A stretch of 26,139 nucleotides of DNA from a virus, in IMG/VR virus record IMGVR_UViG_3300009537_000151, positions 1-26,139 of that record. One strand, given 5' to 3'. The notes beneath the pieces were generated by a model that saw nothing but the letters and a program-made list of their open reading frames with translations, made no database searches and was not told the origin of the DNA. Positions 14,647 through 22,400 of this stretch are shown in pieces; within the stretch, counting starts at the first letter, position 1, and the number at the start of each line of letters is the position of its first letter. The position numbers and the translations under genes are program-made.

Positions 14647-14871
14647 TTAATACTCTTTTGAGTGCTTTTTCTGGTTTTCAGTTCGCTTTTCGTCTCGTTT
14701 ACGCCGTTTAATTGATTCTTGACGTTGCACCACCTTAGCTTCCGATGGTTTTAGATAATATTGTCGTTTACGAACCTCATTTAGTATGTTAGACTTTTTA
14801 ACTCGTCTAGTAAACTCTCGAAGTGCTCTTTGAAGATCATCTGTTCCATCACCATTTACTCGTATATACAT
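14647..14871 (-). CDS. rpsU: Phage-encoded ribosomal protein bS21
   Basis: This 74-residue, very basic protein matches bacterial bS21 (71 residues in E. coli) along its length: an N-terminal beta strand (MYIRVNG), 'DLQRALREFTRRVKKSNILN' (compare E. coli [20 protein letters not shown]), 'EVRKRQYYLKPSE' (compare EVRRREFYEKPT), then a Lys/Arg-rich C-terminal helix. In bacteria bS21 binds the 30S platform near the 3' end of 16S rRNA and helps mRNA binding at initiation. Phage-borne bS21 is known from cultured and environmental phages, including a T4-type pelagiphage. An AAGGA ribosome binding site precedes ATG. The gene lies between a membrane protein and the scaffold gene, so it is expressed with late genes. 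Confidence 0.92.
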   Translation of the reverse strand: MYIRVNGDGTDDLQRALREFTRRVKKSNILNEVRKRQYYLKPSEAKVVQRQESIKRRKRDEKRTENQKKHSKEY

Positions 14872-14890
14872 TCGCCTTCCTTTGTTAATG

Positions 14891-15277
14891 TTAACCTATT
14901 TCGGCCGCTGGTGGAGTGGGGGTTGGAGCCGTCTCTCCCGAGTGAACTATGTCCTTCAACTCTTCAAACTCATCCACATGCTCTTTAAAATCCCCCACAT
15001 GGCTTCCCAAAATCTCTTTAATGCTTCCAACCTTGCTAGATAGCAGCTTAGCCACCCACTTTGGAGTTCCTGCTATAGCTAGTGTTATGAATATTACTAT
15101 AAATACATTCCATGCTTTATCCGGAACCTGAAATTCGTTGACGGTTACTACGGTAAAAATAAACATGAAATATATGACCAGTATCAAAAACATTAGCTGT
15201 AACAAATCTAAATCATCGTCCCTAGTGAAAAACAACCTGTATATAAACTGTTTCGTTTCATCACTCAGTATCCGCAT
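14891..15277 (-). CDS. Two-helix membrane protein of unknown function
   Basis: ATG at 15277 is preceded by GGAG at 7 nt, so I prefer it to the ATG at 15307; this gives 128 residues and a 17-nt overlap with the nucleotidyltransferase gene. Two hydrophobic segments are visible: about 25-46 (LLQLMFLILVIYFMFIFTVV) and about 57-71 (WNVFIVIFITLAIAG). Before them is a charged N-terminus. After them comes a soluble helical tail (KEILGSHVGDFKEHVDEFEE) and a Pro/Thr-rich end. Holins can have this size and layout, but there is no lysis gene beside it. A membrane role in head assembly (T4 proheads start on the membrane) is another possibility. Confidence 0.75.
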   Translation of the reverse strand: MRILSDETKQFIYRLFFTRDDDLDLLQLMFLILVIYFMFIFTVVTVNEFQVPDKAWNVFIVIFITLAIAGTPKWVAKLLSSKVGSIKEILGSHVGDFKEHVDEFEELKDIVHSGETAPTPTPPAAEIG

Positions 15278-16010
15278 ACACCGACTCCACAGATAGGATC
15301 TCATCAAATAACCTATTTTGGAAGTCTTTTAGTTTGTCCAACAGTCCAGAACGACGCATTAATTTAAATGCCATATTTTCAGTAGAATAAACTCCCCCCG
15401 TAGACAATCCGCCCTGTCTAAATAGGCGGATCTTATCCCGGAGTAATACCACAGTTTTGTAAATATCCAACGAATCCTCATTACTTTTATATTGCTTAAC
15501 AAGATCATTATAAACAATGGCAAAATACTTTGCTTTGCTAAGAACATCTTGTTCGTCGTATATCGGAGACTCTTTAGATGGTTTCTTTATCCATCTATTG
15601 TGTAAAACGCTATACAGTCCGGTTGATACGTGGGGGCTGTTTACTTCTTCCACATACACCTCAACTTCATGCCCCTTGATTGCAATATCGTGCTCCTCGT
15701 TCCATTTTGCCTTTGCTAACATAAAAAACTCTTCTATCACCGCCTTCTCAGACTCCATATCCTCGTAATCCACTAAAATATGTAAGTCAATGTCCGATAT
15801 ATTTGAATAATTATAATTTGCAAGGCTCCCCGTCAGCACAATATCTCTAACTTTTGGTTTTTTCTCTAATTTAATCCATTTATAAAAAGATTCTGCTACT
15901 CTGAGCAGAGCTTCTCGTATTTTGGGGTTCAGTTCGTCACCATTGCCCCAAAATTCTGCACTTAAGTCGGGTTGTACCCGCAAAGTCTTAACTAGTTCAC
16001 TAAATTTCAC
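15261..16010 (-). CDS. Predicted nucleotidyltransferase (MNT/Pol-beta fold)
   Basis: This 249-residue protein has the minimal nucleotidyltransferase signature: 'IVLTGSLANYNYSNISDIDL', with G61-S62 and the metal-binding D73-x-D75, and a likely third acid in 'HEVEVYVEE' (about 114-122). Such enzymes transfer a nucleotide to RNA, protein or small molecules. Similar proteins recur in large T4-type phages, but their substrate is unknown to me. It starts with GTG at 16010 overlapping the TGA of the HAD gene (GTGA), so the two are translationally coupled. C-terminal helices (about 150-249) may bind substrate. The coupling to a phosphatase suggests a shared pathway, which is inference. Confidence 0.87.
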   Translation of the reverse strand: MKFSELVKTLRVQPDLSAEFWGNGDELNPKIREALLRVAESFYKWIKLEKKPKVRDIVLTGSLANYNYSNISDIDLHILVDYEDMESEKAVIEEFFMLAKAKWNEEHDIAIKGHEVEVYVEEVNSPHVSTGLYSVLHNRWIKKPSKESPIYDEQDVLSKAKYFAIVYNDLVKQYKSNEDSLDIYKTVVLLRDKIRLFRQGGLSTGGVYSTENMAFKLMRRSGLLDKLKDFQNRLFDEILSVESVYADTE

Positions 16011-16702
16011 GTTCCACGCTTCCGTTTTATGAAATTTATTGCTGCTTGATACGCCGGAGATGATTTGTCATATCCGAGCGCACTTTTTACAAATATAGTT
16101 CGTTTAGTAACCGGATTTACAATTTTTGCAGACGAAACATCCGGAGCATTTCCTGTGGAGACTACTGGCCCTACGTGCTTTTTATTTTTAGCCGACAATG
16201 CCTGATGGATAGCGACTCTAGCCTTCGGAAAATCTGCTCGTAATGTTTTTACAGCCTCAATATTGTGCTTCGCATCGTCAATGAAGTATACATTGGAGTA
16301 TCCTTTGGAAATTTGCTTAGCCAAATACTTCTTTTTGTCTTGAGGATCACCCGAGTCCAATGCAACAACGCCAAGTCCCTTAGTAATTCCCACTGCACGC
16401 ATAAAATTCGCAATTGGTTTTGGTTCTCCTCTTGCCGTTAATATTACAACCTTAACATCACTGCGATCTTTACTTTTTTCCAACACACGTTTAAGTATTT
16501 TTACATATGGCGCAATGGGACGGGGCTTTTTTAACTTCTTAAAATCCGAATAATCCATCTCATCACCATCCTTTTTCTGAAAATTCACATATTGTGCCGG
16601 GGTTAACGACACAATCTTCCCATTGGCACGCTTAACTCGTACTTTTGAGTCCGTCACCGCCAGGGTATCGTCAAAATCAAAGGCAACTATCGTCTTTGAC
16701 AT
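16007..16702 (-). CDS. HAD-superfamily phosphatase
   Basis: This 231-residue protein has all HAD motifs: motif I 'VAFDFDDTLAV' (nucleophile D9, general acid D11, T13), motif II 'VVILTARGE' (T89), a Lys-rich segment (QDKKKYLAKQ) for motif III, and motif IV 'VYFIDDAKHN' (D142, D143). The substrate is unknown; the class includes nucleotidases, polynucleotide 3'-phosphatases and others. The C-terminal about 60 residues (after residue 165) are basic. There is no clear Shine-Dalgarno sequence before ATG at 16702, which lies 6 nt after the previous stop. It is coupled to the nucleotidyltransferase downstream by a GTGA overlap. Confidence 0.9.
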   Translation of the reverse strand: MSKTIVAFDFDDTLAVTDSKVRVKRANGKIVSLTPAQYVNFQKKDGDEMDYSDFKKLKKPRPIAPYVKILKRVLEKSKDRSDVKVVILTARGEPKPIANFMRAVGITKGLGVVALDSGDPQDKKKYLAKQISKGYSNVYFIDDAKHNIEAVKTLRADFPKARVAIHQALSAKNKKHVGPVVSTGNAPDVSSAKIVNPVTKRTIFVKSALGYDKSSPAYQAAINFIKRKRGT

Positions 16703-16708
16703 GGTATT

Positions 16709-17092
16709 TTATATCTGCTTGAGTATTTTGTAGGACACCTCAGCCTTCATCTGTAACGGCAATCTAAGAAATATTGCTTTATTATCTTCGTTTAGATTTT
16801 CGTAGGTGTGTTGCATTAAATTTGAAAGATAGGTGTCGGTCAATGATGCGGATTTTGGAGTTTTCATCTCCAAAAATAATTTATATTCTGTTAAACAGTA
16901 CAACATCAGTTCTACCAATCGTTCTGGAAGGCTGGACCGCGGTGTTGATGCATATTTTTTGACTGTATTTTTTGACATTGACTTCGCAACTTTTCGAATA
17001 GATGGAGATACCGAATCAGGAGATACCTTTCCCTTCTGTACTCCCCGGACCAATCCAAAAAATCTTTGTTGCGACTTACTAGTAGCCGGCAT
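16709..17092 (-). CDS. DUF3008-like small protein
   Basis: This 127-residue protein starts MPATSKSQQRFFGLVRGVQK. It continues with 'SPSIRKVAKSMSKNTVKKYA', the pattern of DUF3008: 'SKAQQRFMGLV', then basic residues, then 'A.SMS...K.fAST'. The function of DUF3008 is unknown; members occur in phages and bacteria. The second half (about 60-127) is helical and distinct, so this is a DUF3008 domain with an extra C-terminal domain. The stop of the upstream gene abuts its start (TAGATG), and GGAGAG overlaps that gene's end. The location among prohead genes suggests a virion-assembly or packaged role, which is inference. Confidence 0.78.
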   Translation of the reverse strand: MPATSKSQQRFFGLVRGVQKGKVSPDSVSPSIRKVAKSMSKNTVKKYASTPRSSLPERLVELMLYCLTEYKLFLEMKTPKSASLTDTYLSNLMQHTYENLNEDNKAIFLRLPLQMKAEVSYKILKQI

Positions 17093-17431
17093 CTATTTCT
17101 CTCCAGTACCCTTTTTACGACGAACTGGTTTCTTTTTTGCAGGAACCTTAGAACCCGCCTTCATTGTTACCTTTGACTTTCTAGTACGGGGTTTTTTAAC
17201 TATTGGGGGTTTCTCATCCAACACAACAGGAGATTCTTCAACAACATCTGTATTTACTGTCGTGCTCGCTGATCCGCTGGGCACTATAACTTTCCATAAA
17301 TCTCCACTCACAGTTGCATTTTGTGGTTTCCACTCCAATCCAACCTGTTCCGTTACTGGAAATTCTGCGTTATCGGATACATCTTCAATTCCAAAAAAAT
17401 CAGCAATCATATTCTTAAATTTCGTCCACAT
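17093..17431 (-). CDS. Small protein with basic Lys/Pro-rich tail
   Basis: This 112-residue protein has an N-terminal region MWTKFKNMIADFFGIEDVSD, a Val/Pro/Ser-rich linker (about 45-80), and a strongly basic tail of repeated K-P/K-K motifs (KPRTRKSKVTMKAGSKVPAK and beyond). I do not recognise the family. A basic tail next to the prohead protease and scaffold suggests a DNA-binding or prohead core/internal protein comparable in place, not in sequence, to the small T4 core proteins gp67 and gp68. An AGGAG ribosome binding site lies 7 nt before ATG. It starts 12 nt after the protease stop codon. Confidence 0.7.
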   Translation of the reverse strand: MWTKFKNMIADFFGIEDVSDNAEFPVTEQVGLEWKPQNATVSGDLWKVIVPSGSASTTVNTDVVEESPVVLDEKPPIVKKPRTRKSKVTMKAGSKVPAKKKPVRRKKGTGEK

Positions 17432-17443
17432 ATAAAACTCCTG

Positions 17444-18028
17444 TTATCGTATTTCACCAAGGAAATCGTAAATCAACCCGTTAATTCTAATAAGAGGATT
17501 CGGCATTGCCGTTACACTTTCGTTAATAAATGCACCAGCAGTAGAAGGATTACTGACGATATCAAAACATATTAAGCTAAAGTCGTCCTGAACTTCCACG
17601 GTTCCCTCGGATACGGATTTTACTGATCCCATTCCACGGGATGATACACCCAATCTAATGTTGTTTCGAATTAACTCTCGAACAATGTGCCCGGCGGGAG
17701 TAGATAGAATTTCAATATCACCAACGATACTATCCCCAGACATCTCCATCCGAACTATATTAGAGCACACATTACGAAGATTAACCACTGGACTTTCTGG
17801 ATGATCCAATTCACCTAATGCTCTACGTTCGTGAACAAATTCATCATTATATTTCTTAGCTTCTCGCAATAAAACTTCACGGGGATATACTCGCCCATTT
17901 TGATTTTTGGCGTCCGCACGTTGTAATACCACATTTCGCAGAACTAATGGCTTAGATGAATCGGCTGCTTCCATTATTAACTGCTTATCGTAATTAATTA
18001 TATTATATTCAACTAATAATCTGCTCAT
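17444..18028 (-). CDS. 21: Prohead core protease (gp21-like)
   Basis: This 194-residue serine protease should cleave scaffold and capsid precursors inside the prohead (T4 gp21 is 212 residues). Visible signatures are 'NGRVYPREVL' (about 44-53), 'ALGELDHPESPVVNLRNV' with catalytic His76, and 'GVSSRGMG' with the catalytic Ser at about 129-130, followed by 'CFDIVSNPS' with D156 as the probable third residue. These are the herpesvirus-assemblin-like motifs of phage prohead proteases. Its ATG overlaps the upstream stop codon (ATGA). It lies in the expected place between the portal and scaffold genes, although five accessory genes intervene before the scaffold. Confidence 0.93.
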   Translation of the reverse strand: MSRLLVEYNIINYDKQLIMEAADSSKPLVLRNVVLQRADAKNQNGRVYPREVLLREAKKYNDEFVHERRALGELDHPESPVVNLRNVCSNIVRMEMSGDSIVGDIEILSTPAGHIVRELIRNNIRLGVSSRGMGSVKSVSEGTVEVQDDFSLICFDIVSNPSTAGAFINESVTAMPNPLIRINGLIYDFLGEIR

Positions 18029-18522
18029 ATTTTCATCTCTCGTAGTTGTTCGGCAATACGAATTAATTTTTGCTCAAGTTTTCCAATTTGATGCATGGTT
18101 TGTTTCCAATATTGAGCAGACTCCAACCCACTTTCTCGTTTCAATCGGGTATTCATTCGAACCATTCGCTCTATCTCCGATAGATGACGATTGATTTCCG
18201 ACATAGAACGGCCTATTTTGTGCCTGGGTGAACGAGGATCTCCTTTGTATTCATGATATCTCGTCCGTCCCTCCGTAAGTTTATCAGAATAACCCATACT
18301 CTTCTTTCCTTGTTGAGTTAAAGTATACCCAAGCTGTTCAGAGTTCTTCTTTTGCTTTTCTGTGTGGTTTCCGGCAAACGACATTGGAGTTAAATACCCC
18401 GGTGAAGCATCCGTACTAGAAATCTCTTCCAGTTCTTCCGTCTGCTGGGTTAATAACTCATCAATAGCACCCCTGACGAGCTTTTTGATAACCATCCGCA
18501 ATCGATCAGTATCATCTTCCAT
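18025..18522 (-). CDS. Unknown helical protein upstream of prohead protease
   Basis: This 165-residue charged, mostly helical protein is unrecognised. It begins with a helix (TDRLRMVIKKLVRGAIDELL), has a disordered polar middle (about 35-80), then 'EYKGDPRSPRHKIGRSMSEI', and ends with a long amphipathic helix (about 120-165) likely to form a coiled coil. The start at 18522 lies 3 nt after the previous stop codon, and its TGA overlaps the protease ATG (ATGA). Tight coupling to the protease suggests a role in prohead assembly. Confidence 0.75.
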   Translation of the reverse strand: MEDDTDRLRMVIKKLVRGAIDELLTQQTEELEEISSTDASPGYLTPMSFAGNHTEKQKKNSEQLGYTLTQQGKKSMGYSDKLTEGRTRYHEYKGDPRSPRHKIGRSMSEINRHLSEIERMVRMNTRLKRESGLESAQYWKQTMHQIGKLEQKLIRIAEQLREMKI

Positions 18523-18525
18523 ATA

Positions 18526-19410
18526 TTATCCCGCCGATTTTGGTTGTAAATTATCTAACTCTTTATCCAATTGATATGAAATTAATAATGATGTGATGTG
18601 ATTACTTTTGATTTCTTTTAACGATTGCATTTTCTTAAGTTGTAGTACCACCTCGTCCAACTTAATCTTAAGTACCTTATTTGGAACTCTGCTAATTTTA
18701 TTATTAATGGACCTCATTAACGTTGAAATTTCTTCCATAACGTATGATCGCAAAACTCCGGTATTTGACACATTATTTATGTAAACCCGCAATAGATTTT
18801 TTTGCTTTGTTGACAAACCCGAATATTTCTCATTAAACCGTTCTATTAATATTTTATAACTAAGTACTCGTAAATCTTCGTCCTGTGCTTTCCATGCTGT
18901 TGTAATAGAACTCTCCACTCTCGCATGCTTGGATATTTGCTTCCCACCTAGATGTTCCAATATGGTGAACCGTGATTTTGATATTTGCTCCACATCACTT
19001 CTATCCGATGGGTCCAATGCAGAGAATTGTTTATATATGGATGCATATGTCTTATAGGACGGAATACGATCCGATAGAAATTCTTTAAGATCATAATGTT
19101 TCTTAATTTCGGAAATTAAATTATATTTTTCAATCTTTATCGTTGCATCATTCAATTTCCGCCTACGCTCACATACCAAATTCAATAGATCCAAAGCACG
19201 AGTTTCGCTAAGTGGTTTGGGATTATTGAAAAATGCTCTGTAAAGAATAAGCTCCTTCCCCAACTCAGTATTTGAGTTCATGAATTGTCTAAGCATACTC
19301 AATGCGGGGGAGTTTTCTTTCAAAGATAACGTATCCGCTGTAGTTAGCCGAACAAGCAATTCAAATAGTATGCCTGTATTCTTTAGTTTATTGTGTTTGA
19401 CACTTTGCAT
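18526..19410 (-). CDS. Conserved-type T4-like structural-module protein of unknown function
   Basis: This 294-residue protein starts MQSVKHNKLKNTGILFELLV. The 'KLKNTGILFELLVR' opening is one I associate with hypothetical proteins found next to the portal in environmental T4-type phages. The rest is predicted helical, with many Leu/Lys residues (about 100-290), no membrane segment and no catalytic motif I can see. It heads the protease group, 50 nt after the portal stop codon, and has a promoter motif about 32 nt before its start. The ribosome binding site is weak (GGATG). No function is assigned. Confidence 0.78.
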   Translation of the reverse strand: MQSVKHNKLKNTGILFELLVRLTTADTLSLKENSPALSMLRQFMNSNTELGKELILYRAFFNNPKPLSETRALDLLNLVCERRRKLNDATIKIEKYNLISEIKKHYDLKEFLSDRIPSYKTYASIYKQFSALDPSDRSDVEQISKSRFTILEHLGGKQISKHARVESSITTAWKAQDEDLRVLSYKILIERFNEKYSGLSTKQKNLLRVYINNVSNTGVLRSYVMEEISTLMRSINNKISRVPNKVLKIKLDEVVLQLKKMQSLKEIKSNHITSLLISYQLDKELDNLQPKSAG

Positions 19411-19441
19411 AATTTCACATCCATGTAAGCAAATTTAGTCT

Positions 19442-19452
19442 TATAAATAAGT
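19442..19452 (-). promoter_or_regulatory. ACTTATTTATA motif, candidate late promoter
   Basis: The minus strand reads ACTTATTTATA about 32 nt before the gene starting at 19410, in the gap after the portal stop codon. It combines features of the ACTATTTAT and ACTTATTT forms seen elsewhere. Confidence 0.45.
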
Positions 19453-19460
19453 ATACCATA

Positions 19461-22400
19461 CTACAGTTCTAACTCTAAAATGTTGTCTTCATTCAAGTAA
19501 TCTGCTTCTTTCGGTTCTGTTCTTGGCTTACCAAATTTATTCGCATTTTCCAAGGTGGTTACCAAATCCTTAAACTCCCGAACCCGTGTGGGATGTGGAT
19601 CGCGGTGAAGCGCCTTCCTATTTTCTTTGTTTCCCAATGGATCTCTTCCTCCGGGATGACGATCTGTTCCGAACAATCGACGCTCTGCGGGCCGACCGAG
19701 CTTTCCATTTTCTCCAATTTCTGGTTCAATGACAATTTCATCATCATCTTCATCAGAAGTTGTGGTTGCCGGTTCTTCGGGAGCTCCGCCGTCCATTCCG
19801 GGTTGCGGCGGTGGTTGTTGTGCCTGCATTAGAATCTTCTGCTCCATCGCCTGCAGATTTGCCAAGAACTCCGCATCTTTCTTCACATCATCCTCAACCT
19901 CCTCCCGTTCACGATCTGTCAACTCTAGAATATTTTCATAGATCCATTTGCGTGATATGAACTTGGATGTTTGTAGATCGTTCGCCAGAGATATCTTATC
20001 TTTCCACAATGCCACCTTTTCCTGCTCATAGATTGTAGATGGATTGGTAAGCGCCAAATCAAATTCTACAAGCTTCTCATCTCGGAACCCCTGAACATAC
20101 AAATGGACAATGGCAATCTTAGTCAGTTCCGAAATTAGAATTCGTTGGATTCTTTCAATTGTTCGAGCAAACCGAACATCTTGCGCTGATAAAGTAGCTT
20201 TACCTGAATTGTGAATAAATATACCAGCAGAAACCCCAAAATTATGATATTTGGAAACTCTAATATCACACGTATTTATAAGCTCTTCTACACGCTCAAC
20301 AGATTTAATCTTATGATTTTTCATATTACTTAAATTATTTATGAAAGTAACATTGTCGTGTGATAATGGCATATGCTCAATAACAAAATTGCGCTTGTTA
20401 ATATCAAATGATTTAAATACTCTATTAAGAGTTCTTCTCGTAATAGATAATTTATTTTCTAATTCTGCGAAAGATTTAGATTCCCCTGCATATCCCATCA
20501 AATCTTTCAAATTAATTTCAAAAAACTTACAATTATATCTACGATCTGCTACATGATATACGTCTGTGCATTCTCGACTACAGCATTTTTGAGTTGATCG
20601 TACCGGTGTTACATAAAATTCATTATCACAGACTAAACAAACTTTGATTTGTCCTGATCTACTACCTTTATTAGAAGGGCCGTTTTCCCGAACCCACGCA
20701 CCTAGCCTATGTCCGGAAAGTAACCCACCTTTTTTGCCAGCTTCCACTAGATGTTTTCTATATTCGGGGTCGTTCATTCTTCGACTTATAGCTTCTGTGC
20801 TATTTAAAGTTTTTTCAATCAGGTTTTGATGAAATTTTCTATGTTCCCACCAATTCATAGAACAATCAAGATTATCAGGATAATTATTTTTCTTATCAAA
20901 ATCCATGTGATGAACCACCAATCCACTTCCACGTTCTATTAAATTATAATGTTCCGCAACCAGCCTATGTACATCTTGATACTCATCTTTAATCGGACGA
21001 TATACAGTTGTATATCCTTTTTTGGTTTTGGTATTTGTTTTGTCCAAATACAACGGCATTACTGAATCCCCGTTTATTAAATCTTGCGCCTCTTTCCATG
21101 ATCCATCCCGCATCATAAATCTATGGTCCGGCGTACACGTAATAGATTCGTCATTATCCAAAATAACTCGTACAACCTTGGCATTTTTTCTAGTATAGCC
21201 CGCCCATTCTATTTCACCGGGTACAACATCTAACGTTTCTGGATCAATTGAATAAACATAATGTTTAATTCCCCTCTCATAATCAGAAATAATATCCTTA
21301 ACCGACATAGATTGCCCGTTAAGTAATTCTATTTTAGTTTCTGGGTGGATACAAACGTCCTCTTCATAACCCAAGAATGAGTTTGGCACCTTAAATGCGG
21401 CTAACAACTTTTTGCGAAGATATTCTATGTCTTCGATTGCGTTGTATTGCAGCCCCTGTAGATTAGTAACATCCGTAGAAGATCCCTTACCACGAACTGG
21501 AAAGTAAAAATCTTCCAATATGTTTTGCATATTGTAACGTAAATTATACTCACCTGTCTTTTCATCAATCAACGGAATCTTCTTAGTCTTATCCATCAGC
21601 CGTTGCATATACTGTTCAACTTCTGCCGGTGGAATGTTTCCAACATCAATGATGAACTTACGTTTGTCTGGAGCACGCATAATTCTGTGAATTAACATTG
21701 CATCTTCCATCAACATCAATTGCTTATGAACTCTACGAGCTCCTTCTAACATACTCCGTCCATACGGTAAGAAATTTGAATCACTCAATAATCTAAAATG
21801 AGCAATTTCAAAGTTTTCAAATTCTTTTTTCCCAAACATATTCATGTAATCGTTTTCAATCTTAAACTTCACACTAAACGGGTTTTGTGGATCATCACCC
21901 TCTATACGGTATGTTTCATATATGGAAAGAGGAATAACGTTTGTTACCCCATACTCCGGATCAATATGAAGATACATGAACAAATCCCCATATTTTGCCA
22001 TATTACGGGTCCAGGGCCATAGATTGAACTCTACATTCAAAATATCATAGAACAGATTGTTTAAGATTTCTTGAATATTTTCATGGGGGGACGTAACGTT
22101 AAGAATTCGTCCGAATTCATTTTGCACGGTACATTCGTCCGCGTAAATGTCTAATACCGAATTCGAAATAATAATGCCCTGTTCAATGGCGAAATTTTCA
22201 AAGTGATCTACTGATAAATCATATACGTCCATGACCACGCCGGTGCGCCGAACTTCTACAACTTGGTGGTTGGTATACGAATATGACTCTTTATACGACG
22301 ACCATGATGTGTATCCAGCTTCTCGCAACCGGCGGTGAATAAATTGGCATATGTGGCGACGGGCCAATTTTAATGATTCAAACTTTTCGTGTTGTGCAAA

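Noticed and set aside
16833-17435. A 200-codon open frame on the plus strand.
   Set aside because: It lies opposite two supported minus-strand genes with good ribosome binding sites, has no recognisable domain, and every other gene in the window reads minus.
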